Source: an uncultured Prevotellaceae bacterium
GTDB taxonomy: Bacteria; Bacteroidota; Bacteroidia; Bacteroidales; Bacteroidaceae
Assembly (NCBI GenBank): GCA_947169115.1
Contig: CAMVOK010000002.1
Coordinates: 62,001 to 126,000, forward strand
Length of the DNA: 64,000 nt
Reading direction: 5' to 3'
Shown: positions 43,849 to 54,333 of the stretch, piece after piece
Numbering within the stretch: position 1 is the stretch's first letter
How the letters are laid out: each line of letters starts with the position of its first letter
The notes under the pieces: generated by a model
Databases searched by the model: none
What the model was told of the DNA's origin: nothing
Seen by the model: only the letters and a program-made list of their open reading frames with translations
Made by a program: the position numbers and the translations under genes

Positions 43849-44943
43849 ATGGAAAAGAAAATTGCCCTGATCACTGGTGTTACAGGTCAGGATGGTTCTT
43901 ATTTAAGTGAGTTTCTGTTAGGAAAAGGATATGAAGTACACGGACTTATACGTCGCAGCTCAGTAGATTACCGTGAGCGTATAGCACATTTGGAAGGAAA
44001 ACCTCATTTTCACCTTCATTATGCCGACATGAACGACTCCATGTCGTTGGTAAAGTTGGTGGGATTGGTTCAGCCTACTGAGATTTATAATCTTGCTGCT
44101 CAGAGCCATGTACAGGTTAGCTTCGATGCTCCTGAGTTTACGGCCGACGTTGATGCTGTTGGTGTGCTGAGGGTGCTGGAAGCTGTACGTACCAATCATC
44201 TGGAATCAACATGCCGCATCTATCAGGCATCGACAAGCGAACTTTATGGCAAGGTGGAGGAGGTTCCTCAGAACGAGAACACCCCATTCCATCCTTATAG
44301 CCCATACGCCGTGGCAAAGTTGTATGGATATTGGATTATCAAGGAATATAGAGAGGCATATAACATGTTCTGCTGCAGCGGAATATTGTTTAATCACGAA
44401 AGTGAACGTAGAGGAGAAACCTTTGTTACCCGTAAAATAACTTTGGCTGCTGCTCGTATTGCTCAAGGCAAGCAGGAAAAGCTTTATCTGGGTAACTTGA
44501 GTAGTCTGCGTGACTGGGGTTATGCCAAAGACTACGTAGAGTGTATGTGGCTAATCCTGCAGAACGACAAACCCGAAGATTTCGTAATTGCAACAGGTGT
44601 TCAGCACAGCGTTCGTGAGTTCTGCTATCTTGCCTTCAAGTATGCTGGTATTGAGTTGGAATTCCAGGGCGAGGGTGAGAACGAGAAAGGTATTGACAAG
44701 AAGACCGGCAAGGTTGTTGTGGAGGTTAGTCCCGATTTCTATCGTCCAACCGATGTCGTTAACCTGTGGGGCGACCCATCGAAGGCTAAACGCGAACTTG
44801 GATGGAATCCTGCAAAGACTTCGTTTGAAGAGTTGGTAAGCATCATGGTAAAACACGACATGGAGAAGGTGGCTGCAGAACATGTGGCCAGCGTAATGCG
44901 CACCAACCTGGCTGAGTATTTGGAGAAAGGACTTGTAAAGTAA
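43849..44943 (+). CDS. gmd: GDP-mannose 4,6-dehydratase
   Basis: A 364-aa short-chain dehydrogenase that converts GDP-mannose to GDP-4-keto-6-deoxymannose. [20 protein letters not shown] is the NADP-binding motif; [39 protein letters not shown] and [16 protein letters not shown] with the YxxxK catalytic pair are family blocks. It lies 22 bp after manC and 17 bp before fcl. Confidence 0.97.
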   Translation: MEKKIALITGVTGQDGSYLSEFLLGKGYEVHGLIRRSSVDYRERIAHLEGKPHFHLHYADMNDSMSLVKLVGLVQPTEIYNLAAQSHVQVSFDAPEFTADVDAVGVLRVLEAVRTNHLESTCRIYQASTSELYGKVEEVPQNENTPFHPYSPYAVAKLYGYWIIKEYREAYNMFCCSGILFNHESERRGETFVTRKITLAAARIAQGKQEKLYLGNLSSLRDWGYAKDYVECMWLILQNDKPEDFVIATGVQHSVREFCYLAFKYAGIELEFQGEGENEKGIDKKTGKVVVEVSPDFYRPTDVVNLWGDPSKAKRELGWNPAKTSFEELVSIMVKHDMEKVAAEHVASVMRTNLAEYLEKGLVK

Positions 44944-44960
44944 TACGGTTTGCTAAGACA

Positions 44961-45905
44961 ATGATGGACAAGAGTTCTAAAATATACGTTGCCGGACATC
45001 GCGGCATGGTTGGTAGTGCTATAGTGCGTGAACTTGAACGTCAGGGCTATCATAACATTATAACCCGAACCCACCGTGAACTTGACCTCACCCGTCAGGA
45101 GCAGGTGGAGGCATTCTTTGCAGAAGAGAAACCTGAATATGTGTTCCTTGCTGCTGCCAAGGTGGGGGGTATTGAAGCCAACCAGTCGGCATTGGCAGAC
45201 TTCATGTATGAGAACATGATACTGGAGATGAATGTCATACATGCTGCATGGAAAAATGGTTGTAAAAAACTGGAATTCCTTGGCTCTTCGTGCATTTATC
45301 CCCGTATGGCTCCACAACCCATGCCCGAAAGTTGCCTGTTGACCAGTGAACTGGAAAAGACCAACGAAGCATACGCTCTGGCAAAGATAAGTGGTCTGAA
45401 ATACTGCGAATTCCTTAATCGCCAGTATGGTACAGACTATATTTCCGTGATGCCAACCAATCTGTATGGTCCGAACGACAATTACCATCCCACTCATAGC
45501 CATGTCCTGCCAGCGCTAATCCGTCGTTTTCACGAAGCTAAGGAAAATGGAGCAAAGAGTGTTACCTGTTGGGGAGATGGCAGTCCGCTGAGAGAGTTCC
45601 TGTATGTGGATGACCTTGCAAACCTATGTGTTTTCCTGATGAATAACTATAGTGGAAACGAGACCGTCAACGCAGGAACTGGCAAGGAACTTACCATTAA
45701 GCAATTGACGGAACTGGTTGCCAAGGTAGTTGGTTTCGAAGGCGAAATATTGTGGGATACAAGCAAACCCAATGGCACTCCGCGTAAACTTTTGGATGTG
45801 AGCAAAGCCGCATCACTAGGTTGGAGATATAAGACGGAACTGGAAGAGGGCATACGTTTGGCCTACGATGACTTCCTACACAATCCTATGCGTGCTGAAC
45901 GATGA
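44961..45905 (+). CDS. fcl: GDP-L-fucose synthase
   Basis: A 314-aa epimerase/reductase that turns GDP-4-keto-6-deoxymannose into GDP-L-fucose with NADPH. The N-terminal YVAGHRGMVGSAIVRELERQ, FLAAAKVGGIEANQ, LGSSCIYPRMAPQPMPESCL and YALAKISGLKYCEFLNRQYG carry the cofactor and catalytic Ser-Tyr-Lys. NLYGPNDNYHPTHSHVLPAL follows. It overlaps fkp by 4 bp (ATGA). The start may be 44961 or 44964. Confidence 0.97.
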   Translation: MMDKSSKIYVAGHRGMVGSAIVRELERQGYHNIITRTHRELDLTRQEQVEAFFAEEKPEYVFLAAAKVGGIEANQSALADFMYENMILEMNVIHAAWKNGCKKLEFLGSSCIYPRMAPQPMPESCLLTSELEKTNEAYALAKISGLKYCEFLNRQYGTDYISVMPTNLYGPNDNYHPTHSHVLPALIRRFHEAKENGAKSVTCWGDGSPLREFLYVDDLANLCVFLMNNYSGNETVNAGTGKELTIKQLTELVAKVVGFEGEILWDTSKPNGTPRKLLDVSKAASLGWRYKTELEEGIRLAYDDFLHNPMRAER

Positions 45906-48643
45906 AAAAACTATTGTCTTTGCCGCCTAACCTGGTAGAGTCGTTTCACGATATCGAACAGGTATCACACGAAGAGTATTTCTGTACGAGCGACCCTGTA
46001 GGGGCTCGTTTAGGTTCTGGTGGTGGCACTCACTGGCTGCTTCGTCAGTGTTGGGAAGCATCTGCCCCAGAAGTGAGCTTTTTCTCATGGCTTTCTCAGG
46101 AGAAACGAATACTCCTACATGCTGGTGGACAGAGCAGACGTTTACCAAGCTATGCGCCAAGTGGTAAGATACTTACACCAATACCAGTATTCAGGTGGGC
46201 AAGGGGACAACGTTTTTCGCAGAACCTACTTCAACTACAACTGCCTCTTTATGAGAAAATTATGAAGGCGGCTCCCGAGCATCTTCATACGCTGATTGCC
46301 AGTGGAGATGTTCTGATACGGGCAGGTAAACTTCAGGAGATTCCCAAGGCTGATGTCGTATGCTATGGTCTTTGGGTAGATCCTTCGTTGGCCAAGAACC
46401 ATGGTGTGTTCCTCTCTAAACGTGATTCTCCCAATCGTCTTGACTACATGCTGCAAAAGCCATCTGTGGAAACGCTGGGCAACTTACTTCACAGCCATTA
46501 TTTCCTGATGGATGTTGGCATTTGGTTGCTGAGCGACAAGGCTGTGGAACTGTTGATGAAGCGTAGTAGCAAGGATGGTGAGGTATGCGACTATGACTTA
46601 TATAGTGATTTCGGCTGTGCCTTGGGAGAAAATCCCTCTAAGGCTGACGATGAACTGTCTGAGTTGTCGGTAGCCATATTGCCCTTGCAGGATGGTGAGT
46701 TTTACCACTATGGCACGAGCCGTGAGTTACTGAGCAGCACGCTTGCCATACAGAATCTGGTATATGACCAAAGAGCGATTATGCACCTTGGCGTGAAGCC
46801 ACATCCTTCCATCTTCATACAGAATGCCCATAAGGGGATTGGTCTGACTCCCGATAATCAGAATCTTTGGATAGAAAACTCATGGGTTGGGGATGGTTGG
46901 ACGCTTACAAAGAACCATATCATCACAGGAGTTCCCGAAAATAACTGGCATGTGAATCTCCCCGAAGGACAATGTGTGGATGTCGTTCCTGTTGGTGAAT
47001 CTGCCTATGCACTTCGGCCGTACGGATTTAACGACACCTTTAGCGGAGAACTCCAGTTCGAGAAGAAGTTCCCTGTGACCGATGATGTGGAACTCATGGG
47101 ACGTCTGTTGACATGGATGATTGGCAATGAGCAGTCAGAAGAAGTTGCAAAGTGTTATGCAGACTTGCCCAAGATGTCGGCCAGTGAACTATCGGATAGG
47201 GCTAACCTTTTGCGTCTGCAGAGACAACGCTTGACGTTCAGAAAAGAGAATCTCTCGGAACTTGCCCGCAACCATCGCCGTAGTGTCTTCTATCAGACGA
47301 ATCTCGACGACATGGCTCATGAGTTTCACCAGTTAGGTGTTCCTATGCCAGAACCATTGGACGAAACCGAACCCTTACTGAAACGCATCAGCGACCAAAT
47401 GTTCCGTCGGCAACTATTGAATTTAAGAGGGGAAGACGGTTCGGAGTATGAGAATAAGGCTTTCTCCCTCCTTCGTGAAGGATTGACAGAACAGGTGTTG
47501 GCCAATAAGCAGACCCCCCGTCTGGAAGTATATGCCGACCAGATTGTATGGGGACGTAGTCCTGTCCGAATAGATATTGCCGGAGGATGGACAGACACCC
47601 CACCGTTTTGTCTAACTCATGGCGGCAATGTTGTCAACCTTGCCATCGAGCTGAATGGTCAGCCACCCCTGCAAGCCTATGTTAAGTGTAGCAAGGACTT
47701 CCGGATAACGCTGCGAAGCATAGATTTGGGAGCCATGGAGGTTATCAACACCTATGAGGAACTTAGCGATTTTGCTAAGGTTGGTTCTCCGTTCTCCATT
47801 CCCAAGGCAGCTTTGTGTCTGGCAGGTTTCCTGCCTCAGTTCTCCGCAAACACCTATGATACGTTGGAGGAGCAGTTGCACCACTTTGGTTGCGGCATAG
47901 ATGTTACCTTGCTGAGTGCCATTCCTGCCGGAAGCGGTCTTGGAACGAGCAGTATTCTGGCTGCTACCGTTTTGGGGGCTATTGGGGATTTCTGTGGCCT
48001 GAACTGGGACAAAACAGAGATTTGCAACCGTACGCTTGTGTTGGAGCAAATGCTCACGACAGGCGGCGGATGGCAGGACCAGTATGGAGGTGTACTTCGC
48101 GGAGTAAAACTTCTTCGTACCCAGCCCGGTTTTGAACAGACACCTGAAGTGCGTTGGCTACCAGATACTTTGTTTACGGATGCTGAATATGCCCCTTGCC
48201 ATCTGTTGTACTATACAGGACTCACCCGTACGGCAAAGGCTATTCTTGCAGAGATTGTACGTGGGATGTTCCTTTCTGACACCCAACGTTTGGCTTTGCT
48301 GACCGAAATGAAAGAGCATGCCATGGATTTGTATGCGGCCATATTGCGAGGCGATTTCACAAACATGGGAAAATTCATCGGAAAAACTTGGCAACAAAAC
48401 ATGGCTTTGGATTCGGGAACAAATCCTCCTCTGGTAGAGTCTGTCATCCGTCAGGTGAGTGATTTGTGTCTGGGACTGAAACTTCCTGGAGCCGGTGGTG
48501 GCGGTTATCTATATATGGTGGCCAAAGACCCGGAAGCAGCATTGAGAATACGAAAGATACTGAGCGAACATCCCCAGAACCGTACAGCGCGTTTTGTGGA
48601 GATGAGCCTAAGTCGCACGGGGCAACAAATCAGTCGGAGCTAA
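45902..48643 (+). CDS. fkp: Bifunctional fucokinase/L-fucose-1-P guanylyltransferase
   Basis: A 913-aa fusion that salvages free L-fucose into GDP-L-fucose. The N-terminal pyrophosphorylase half (about 1-430) has RLGSGGGTHWLL. The C-terminal GHMP kinase half (about 555-913) has SPVRIDIAGGWTDTPPFCL, the ATP loop AIPAGSGLGTSSILAATVLG, and LPGAGGGGYLYMVAKDP. Length is close to Bacteroides Fkp. The start overlaps the fcl stop. De novo and salvage routes to GDP-fucose thus share one operon, and the product fucosylates surface glycans in Bacteroides. The 3' end overlaps the convergent TPR gene by 14 bp. Confidence 0.96.
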   Translation: MKKLLSLPPNLVESFHDIEQVSHEEYFCTSDPVGARLGSGGGTHWLLRQCWEASAPEVSFFSWLSQEKRILLHAGGQSRRLPSYAPSGKILTPIPVFRWARGQRFSQNLLQLQLPLYEKIMKAAPEHLHTLIASGDVLIRAGKLQEIPKADVVCYGLWVDPSLAKNHGVFLSKRDSPNRLDYMLQKPSVETLGNLLHSHYFLMDVGIWLLSDKAVELLMKRSSKDGEVCDYDLYSDFGCALGENPSKADDELSELSVAILPLQDGEFYHYGTSRELLSSTLAIQNLVYDQRAIMHLGVKPHPSIFIQNAHKGIGLTPDNQNLWIENSWVGDGWTLTKNHIITGVPENNWHVNLPEGQCVDVVPVGESAYALRPYGFNDTFSGELQFEKKFPVTDDVELMGRLLTWMIGNEQSEEVAKCYADLPKMSASELSDRANLLRLQRQRLTFRKENLSELARNHRRSVFYQTNLDDMAHEFHQLGVPMPEPLDETEPLLKRISDQMFRRQLLNLRGEDGSEYENKAFSLLREGLTEQVLANKQTPRLEVYADQIVWGRSPVRIDIAGGWTDTPPFCLTHGGNVVNLAIELNGQPPLQAYVKCSKDFRITLRSIDLGAMEVINTYEELSDFAKVGSPFSIPKAALCLAGFLPQFSANTYDTLEEQLHHFGCGIDVTLLSAIPAGSGLGTSSILAATVLGAIGDFCGLNWDKTEICNRTLVLEQMLTTGGGWQDQYGGVLRGVKLLRTQPGFEQTPEVRWLPDTLFTDAEYAPCHLLYYTGLTRTAKAILAEIVRGMFLSDTQRLALLTEMKEHAMDLYAAILRGDFTNMGKFIGKTWQQNMALDSGTNPPLVESVIRQVSDLCLGLKLPGAGGGGYLYMVAKDPEAALRIRKILSEHPQNRTARFVEMSLSRTGQQISRS

Positions 48644-49721
48644 GCGGTTCTTCTGTATTGTCCCCTTCGGGATATAAGTCTGGAAAGAGCGTGCTAAGAT
48701 AATTGGTGCGCTCTTTTTCTGCCTGTTGCCTGTAGTGCAAGGACTGTTCCGTGTGTTTGAGCTGGTCGTGACAATAGGCAAGATAAGACAACACATATCC
48801 CCTGATGGCACTCCCAGGTTGTGCTGCAAGCAGTTCGAGTCTTCCGATGGCACTCTCGTAACATCCGCAGTCTATCAGGCATTGGGAATCGAGATAGTTG
48901 GCACGTTCGTCGTTGGGGAAATAGTGCAGGAAACGGACGTAGTATTCGTGAGCCTCCTCAAGACGATCTGTATCGAGCAGAATGTTGGCACGCATTATCA
49001 GAGCATCGGCATTTTCGGGTTCTATGGCTAGGGCAAAATCTACGGCTTCCATAGCATCGTCGTAGTTTTCCAACCACAGACAGGCTTCTGCCATTTGCAA
49101 CCACGCCTGTATGTCGTAAGCAATTAGTTCTATGTTCTCTCGCAGCAGGTCTGCAGCCTGTTGATACTCACGCCGGTAGTTGTGAATCTCTGCCTGTAGA
49201 GCTATGGCATCAGTGTAGTCGGGATAGTCCGTCCGTAGGCGTTTTACCCAGAGTAAGGCCTTGTCGCCCAATCCGTAGTCCATGGCAAGTGCTATGGCAT
49301 CGTAGAAGAGTTCTGGGGCATCCTCTTTTTCGGCATTGAGGTAACTGGACAGTAGGAGGTCAAAGGCACGGTCGTTCTCACCGAAGTAGAAGAACAATTC
49401 TGCTCGTAGGAAGAGCACTTCGCGGTCGTCCTGGTCGCTTATAGCATTGCAGATGGCCCAGGCTTTTTCCTGATTGCCCTGGAACATCTGTTGACGGGAA
49501 AGGAATATCTGTGGGTCAACGCTGTCGGGATAGAACGACAAGGCATACTGAATGCAGCGGTTGGCATCCTCCATACGTTGGTTCATGGCATAGTACTCTG
49601 CAATGTCGGTGAGAGCCTCCGAATCAAGTTCGGCAGGTTCTCCTGTGGCCAACATGCGTTCGTAGTTTGCCAGTGAAGTACGAAACTCCTGACCTTGGAA
49701 ATAGCTATAGTCTTCGTTCAT
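48630..49721 (-). CDS. Tetratricopeptide-repeat protein
   Basis: A 363-aa soluble protein without a signal peptide. About eight TPR-like helical pairs are visible, e.g. ALTDIAEYYAMNQRMEDANR, AWLQMAEACLWLENYDDAME and ALIMRANILLDTDRLEEAHE. It probably acts as a protein-protein scaffold; no partner can be named. It is convergent with fkp (14-bp overlap). A repeat-filled gap separates it from glnS on the same strand. Confidence 0.82.
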   Translation of the reverse strand: MNEDYSYFQGQEFRTSLANYERMLATGEPAELDSEALTDIAEYYAMNQRMEDANRCIQYALSFYPDSVDPQIFLSRQQMFQGNQEKAWAICNAISDQDDREVLFLRAELFFYFGENDRAFDLLLSSYLNAEKEDAPELFYDAIALAMDYGLGDKALLWVKRLRTDYPDYTDAIALQAEIHNYRREYQQAADLLRENIELIAYDIQAWLQMAEACLWLENYDDAMEAVDFALAIEPENADALIMRANILLDTDRLEEAHEYYVRFLHYFPNDERANYLDSQCLIDCGCYESAIGRLELLAAQPGSAIRGYVLSYLAYCHDQLKHTEQSLHYRQQAEKERTNYLSTLFPDLYPEGDNTEEPLSSD

Positions 49722-49759
49722 CTCTTAATTTAATGCACAATGCATAATGTACAATGTAT

Positions 49760-49815
49760 AATGTAGCCTGCGGGACGTTAAATGTTAAATGGTAAATGGC
49801 TAAATGGTAAATGGT
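49760..49815. repeat. Inverted repeat, left copy (aatgtagcctgcggga)
   Basis: aatgtagcctgcgggacgtt followed by aaatggtaaatggctaaatg matches the reverse complement of 54334-54378. The gap between the TPR gene and glnS (49722-49815) holds nothing else. Confidence 0.8.
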
Positions 49816-51573
49816 TCACCCTTTTTTCCACGTATCCTTCAACCCTACGGTTTTGTTGAAGACAGGATGTTCGGCTGTGGAGTCGGTATCTACATTGAAG
49901 TATCCGATGCGTTGGAACTGGAGGTAGGATAGGGGTGTCATGGTAGCGGCAAAGGGTTCCACGTAACAGTTTTTCATTATGGTCAGACTGTCGGGATTTA
50001 TCATCTGTCGCATGGCTGTTACAGCATCGCAGTTTTGTTGCTCACGTATGGCTGCCATCTCATCGCGCGGGTTCTCCACCTTCCACAATCGGTCGTAAAG
50101 TCGCACTTCTGCTTGTATGGCATTGTGACAGCTAACCCAGTGGAGGGTTTTACCTTTGATTTTACGGTCGGCTCCAGGCAGTCCACTTCTGGTTTCAGGG
50201 TCGTAGGTACAATAGATGCAGGTGACGTTGCCCTCGGCATCCACGTCACAGGGGTGTTCTTCGGAGCACTGGATGATGTAAGCGTTCTTCAAACGGACTT
50301 CCTTGCCTGGTGCCAGACGCATGAATTTCTTTTCGGCCACCTGCTGGAAGTCATCGCGCTCTATCCACAGCTCACGACTGAATTCTATCTCGTGTGTTCC
50401 TTCTTCTTCACATTCGGGGTTGTTCACGGCTGTCAGTGTTTCGGTCTGTCCTTCAGGATAGTTAGTGATGACCACTTTGACGGGGTCAAGAACTGCTGAT
50501 ACTCGTGTGGAACGTAGGTTGAGGTCTTCGCGTACAGCACTTTCCAGCAGAGCCATTTCGTTCAGGGCATCGTAGGTTGTGTAGCCAATCTTGTCGATGA
50601 ACTTCTGTATGCTTTCAGGGCTGTATCCACGACGTCTGAAGCCGCAGATGGTTGGCATGCGAGGGTCATCCCATCCGCTTACCATGCCCTCATTGACCAG
50701 TGCCAGAAGGTTACGCTTGGACATCAGGGTGTAGGAGAGGTTGAGTTTGTTGAACTCAGTCTGACGCGGACGGTTGTCTTCTATGTTGTCTGTCTCACCA
50801 CGCCATTCTTTCATCCACGTCACAAATAGGTCGTAGAGGGGTCGGTGTTCTACAAACTCCAATGTGCAGAGCGAGTGAGTTACGCCTTCGAGATAATCAC
50901 TCTGGCCATGAGTAAAGTCGTACATGGGGTAGGCGTTCCACTTGTTGCCGGTGCGGATGTGGGGTATGTTCAACACACGGTAGATGAGTGGGTCACGGAA
51001 GAGCATGTTGGGATGAGCCATGTCTATTTTGGCTCTAAGCACCAAGGTACCGGGTTCGCAGTTGCCGCTGTTCATGTACTCAAAAAGGCGGAGATTTTCC
51101 TCCACAGGTCGGTCACGGTAGGGACTGTTAGTACCTGGGCTTGTGGTTGTGCCCTTCTGTTGTGCTATGATTTCGGCCGACTGTTCATCTACGTATGCGC
51201 GTCCTTGCTTAATGAGCCATACGGCGAAGTCCCAGAGTTGCTGGAAGTAGTCACTGGCATAATAGACATTTGCCCATTCGTATCCCAGCCACTTGATGTC
51301 CTGCTCTATGCTTTCGATGTATTCTGTGTCTTCCTTCTGTGGGTTGGTATCGTCGAAGCGCAGGTTGCAGATACCTCCGTATCGCTTGGCCACTCCGAAG
51401 TCCATGGCTATGGCTTTGGCATGCCCAATGTGCAGGTAGCCGTTTGGTTCGGGTGGGAATCGGGTTTGTACCCTTCCTCCGTTCTTACCCTCGGCCAGAT
51501 CTGCCTCTATCTTTTGTTCAATGAAGTTCAGACTTCTTTTCTCCTTTATTTCAGTATTGTCGGTCGTTTCCAT
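49816..51573 (-). CDS. glnS: Glutaminyl-tRNA synthetase
   Basis: A 585-aa class I synthetase. The HIGH motif is in FPPEPNGYLHIGHAKAIAMD and the KMSKS equivalent in SYTLMSKRNLLALVNEG. FDDTNPQKEDTEYIESIEQD and GWDDPRMPTICGFRRRGYSP are GlnRS blocks. The C-terminal anticodon-binding beta-barrels follow, ending TVGLKDTWKKG. A promoter TATCTTTG is at 51638-51631 on the minus strand. Confidence 0.97.
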   Translation of the reverse strand: METTDNTEIKEKRSLNFIEQKIEADLAEGKNGGRVQTRFPPEPNGYLHIGHAKAIAMDFGVAKRYGGICNLRFDDTNPQKEDTEYIESIEQDIKWLGYEWANVYYASDYFQQLWDFAVWLIKQGRAYVDEQSAEIIAQQKGTTTSPGTNSPYRDRPVEENLRLFEYMNSGNCEPGTLVLRAKIDMAHPNMLFRDPLIYRVLNIPHIRTGNKWNAYPMYDFTHGQSDYLEGVTHSLCTLEFVEHRPLYDLFVTWMKEWRGETDNIEDNRPRQTEFNKLNLSYTLMSKRNLLALVNEGMVSGWDDPRMPTICGFRRRGYSPESIQKFIDKIGYTTYDALNEMALLESAVREDLNLRSTRVSAVLDPVKVVITNYPEGQTETLTAVNNPECEEEGTHEIEFSRELWIERDDFQQVAEKKFMRLAPGKEVRLKNAYIIQCSEEHPCDVDAEGNVTCIYCTYDPETRSGLPGADRKIKGKTLHWVSCHNAIQAEVRLYDRLWKVENPRDEMAAIREQQNCDAVTAMRQMINPDSLTIMKNCYVEPFAATMTPLSYLQFQRIGYFNVDTDSTAEHPVFNKTVGLKDTWKKG

Positions 51574-51786
51574 CTCACATTTACTATTTAATCATTTACC
51601 ATTTACCACTTGTCTTTCAATATTTAACTGCAAAGATACAAAAATAAGTTGAAAGTTGAAAGCTTTTTTGCTCCTTCCCTCTAAAACTCATCGATTGATA
51701 CAATCAATGAATGTTGGTTGCCATAACATTTTTCAGCATTCATAGGCAACTTTTTCCGTAATTATGTTTTTTAACATACAAAATTA

Positions 51787-51818
51787 TTTGGAGCAGATAC
51801 TAAAAAGACGTAATTTTG
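51787..51818 (+). promoter_or_regulatory. Orphan promoter facing the 3' end of a glycosyltransferase
   Basis: TTTG (51787-51790), a 20-nt spacer and TAATTTTG (51811-51818) match the consensus. A leader-like stretch (caatctttttaccttaaaaa) follows, but no plus-strand gene starts; the glycosyltransferase at 51864 is on the other strand. Confidence 0.55.
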
Positions 51819-51863
51819 CAGCAGTAATTCTATAAACAATCTTTTTACCTTAAAAACTAATAC

Positions 51864-52964
51864 CTATTTGAAAAGGCTGAGTCGTGAGATTCCGCCTTTT
51901 TTCATTTTCTGGATATACAGCTTACGCTTCTCCATATAGTCGTCCTCTAACTCGTTGTTTATCAGATTACTTATATTGTCAATGATATCCTGCGTCTTGT
52001 CCACGCGTATGCAGAAACGCCCCAAGGAATGCCCATAGAGCATGTCGTGATTGGCAAGAATGTGACCATTTCCGCGTACTATGGCATTTATGAGTTTCAG
52101 TTTGATACCTGTGGGCTGAAAAGCCAGCATCAGGTGGATTCTGGCCGTGCGCAGTAGAAGGTCAAGATGTTCATCCGTTGGGTCAGCTATCACCTCCACA
52201 TTTCTCGGTACGTTATTGAACCTTGGGTTCCTACCGGCAATGACGAAAAGCACACCTGGCAAGCGAGGTGCAATATGGCGTAATATGAAATCCACAGCTT
52301 GACGGTTCTCTTCCACAGCCAAGTTTCCGTGATACAACACAAAACGACTGGTAGGCATGGGAGTGGGGAAGGTGGTGTCGAAGAACACCGGAAGATGTAC
52401 GTGTTCCACACCCTTGACCATCTGTTCCAACTTCGTCTTTTCACCCTTGGTGATGGCACAAATGAGGTCGGCATGGCAGAGTTGCTTCTTCTCGAAACGC
52501 TTCAACTTCCAACTCTCCACAAGATAATACACCGACTTCCAGTTCCATCCTGCATGAGAAGCCAGACAGCGGTAATACTCATGCTCCACGTTGTGCATAC
52601 GGACAATCTTCTTGCGGTTGGCAAGCAAGGGATGGTCGAGATAGAAACAGGTGTGGAGTCCCTCAAAGAGAATGGGTGCATCGTCCTTACAAAGGTTTAT
52701 GAGCAACTGTGGACAACTGCGTGTGGCAACAATGTAGGGCAGCAGAGAAAACTGTTTCCTCCAACCCGTCTCCCTTGGGTAATAATACACTTTGCTGCAA
52801 ATCCCGTTAAGCACATCCTCCTCATGGCGTCCCCCATACATGAAAGTATGCAACACCACGTCAAAGCCCTCCTCGAAGAGAGCCTTCAACTTGTAAAAGA
52901 CGTCTATCGCTCCCCCGTAGTCAGCCGGATAAGGCACCTGGAAACTTACAACATGTATTTTCAT
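51864..52964 (-). CDS. Glycosyltransferase (GT4-like)
   Basis: A 366-aa glycosyltransferase. The N-terminus MKIHVVSFQVPYPADYGGAI is typical of GT-B enzymes, IVRMHNVEHEYYRCLA is in the first domain and FVLYHGNLAVEENRQAVDFI begins the second. VIADPTDEHLDLLLRTARIH and LAFQPTGIKLKLINAIVRGN replace the usual EGFGLP-like loop, so sugar donor is unclear. It likely acts in surface polysaccharide or LPS synthesis. TATCTTTG at 52976-52969 is only 4 nt before the ATG. Confidence 0.83.
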   Translation of the reverse strand: MKIHVVSFQVPYPADYGGAIDVFYKLKALFEEGFDVVLHTFMYGGRHEEDVLNGICSKVYYYPRETGWRKQFSLLPYIVATRSCPQLLINLCKDDAPILFEGLHTCFYLDHPLLANRKKIVRMHNVEHEYYRCLASHAGWNWKSVYYLVESWKLKRFEKKQLCHADLICAITKGEKTKLEQMVKGVEHVHLPVFFDTTFPTPMPTSRFVLYHGNLAVEENRQAVDFILRHIAPRLPGVLFVIAGRNPRFNNVPRNVEVIADPTDEHLDLLLRTARIHLMLAFQPTGIKLKLINAIVRGNGHILANHDMLYGHSLGRFCIRVDKTQDIIDNISNLINNELEDDYMEKRKLYIQKMKKGGISRLSLFK

Positions 52965-53020
52965 GCCACAAAGATATAAAATAATCCTTAATCATTAACT
53001 CTTAATCCTTAATCTTTTTG

Positions 53021-53028
53021 TATCTTTG
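53021..53028 (+). promoter_or_regulatory. -7 element of rarA promoter
   Basis: TATCTTTG lies 8 nt before the rarA ATG at 53037. Confidence 0.6.
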
Positions 53029-53036
53029 CAACCACT

Positions 53037-54305
53037 ATGCAACCATTAGCAGAAAGACTACGTCCGACAAGCCTTGACGAATACATCGGCCAGAAACATC
53101 TGGTGGGTGAAGGTGCTGTATTGAGACGGATGATAGAATCCGGCCATGTCAGCAGCTTCATCCTATGGGGTCCTCCTGGGGTTGGGAAGACTACTCTGGC
53201 AAGCATCATAGCCCATCAGCTACAGACACCATTCTATACACTCTCAGCTGTCACAAGCGGAGTGAAGGATGTGCGTGACGTAGTGGAAAAGGCCAAGCAG
53301 AACCGATTTTTCAATACCGCAAGTCCCATCTTGTTTATCGATGAGATTCACCGCTTCTCCAAGTCCCAACAAGACAGTCTTCTTGGAGCTGTAGAACAGG
53401 GAATTATCACCCTGATTGGAGCTACTACGGAGAATCCATCCTTCGAGGTCATACGTCCTCTGTTGAGCCGTTGTCAGGTTTATGTACTGAAAAGTCTGGG
53501 AAAAGAAGACCTCTTGGAACTGGCTCGGCGTGCCATAGAAAAGGACATCGTACTGCGTGAACTTCAGTTCGAACTAAAAGAGACCGATGCCCTTCTGCGC
53601 TTCAGTGGTGGTGATGCCCGCAAACTGCTGAACATACTGGACTTGCTTTCTGAATCCACGAACAAGGGAGAAACTCTTGTCATAACAGACGAACTGGTGA
53701 CAGAACGTCTGCAACAAAACCCCTTGGCTTATGACAAAGACGGGGAGATGCACTATGACATCATATCAGCCTTCATCAAGTCCATTCGTGGCAGCGACCC
53801 TGATGGGGCTATCTACTGGTTGGCACGTATGATAGAGGGTGGGGAAGACCCAGCCTTCATAGCTCGTCGTCTGGTCATCAGTGCATCAGAAGACATAGGT
53901 TTGGCCAATCCCAATGCCCTGCTCATAGCAAATGCCGCATTCGATGCCGTAATGAAAATAGGATGGCCAGAAGGTCGCATACCTCTTGCAGAAGCAACCA
54001 TCTATCTGGCCACAAGTCCAAAGAGCAACTCTGCATACATGGCCATCAACGATGCCTTAGCTGAAGTTCGGCAGTCAGGAAACCAGCCCGTACCCCTACA
54101 TCTGCGCAATGCTCCAACCTCATTGATGAAGGAACTCGGTTATTCCGATGGTTACAAGTATGCCCACGACTATGAGGGAAACTTCGTCCGCCAACAATTT
54201 CTTCCAGACGGCATGGAGCATATTCGTTTCTGGCAACCCCAGCATAATCCTGCCGAAGACAAACTGGCCCAACGTATGAACCAACTATGGGGGGAGAGAG
54301 GTTAA
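53037..54305 (+). CDS. rarA: Replication-associated recombination protein A (RarA/MgsA)
   Basis: A 422-aa clamp-loader-like AAA+ ATPase acting at stalled replication forks. It begins with [20 protein letters not shown]. Walker A is [16 protein letters not shown], Walker [21 protein letters not shown], sensor 1 [20 protein letters not shown]. The C-terminal tetramerisation part has [34 protein letters not shown]. The start [10 protein letters not shown] is preceded at 8 nt by a promoter, so the leader is almost absent. Confidence 0.96.
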   Translation: MQPLAERLRPTSLDEYIGQKHLVGEGAVLRRMIESGHVSSFILWGPPGVGKTTLASIIAHQLQTPFYTLSAVTSGVKDVRDVVEKAKQNRFFNTASPILFIDEIHRFSKSQQDSLLGAVEQGIITLIGATTENPSFEVIRPLLSRCQVYVLKSLGKEDLLELARRAIEKDIVLRELQFELKETDALLRFSGGDARKLLNILDLLSESTNKGETLVITDELVTERLQQNPLAYDKDGEMHYDIISAFIKSIRGSDPDGAIYWLARMIEGGEDPAFIARRLVISASEDIGLANPNALLIANAAFDAVMKIGWPEGRIPLAEATIYLATSPKSNSAYMAINDALAEVRQSGNQPVPLHLRNAPTSLMKELGYSDGYKYAHDYEGNFVRQQFLPDGMEHIRFWQPQHNPAEDKLAQRMNQLWGERG

Positions 54306-54333
54306 GGGTGAAAGGTTAAGGGTGAAGGATTAA

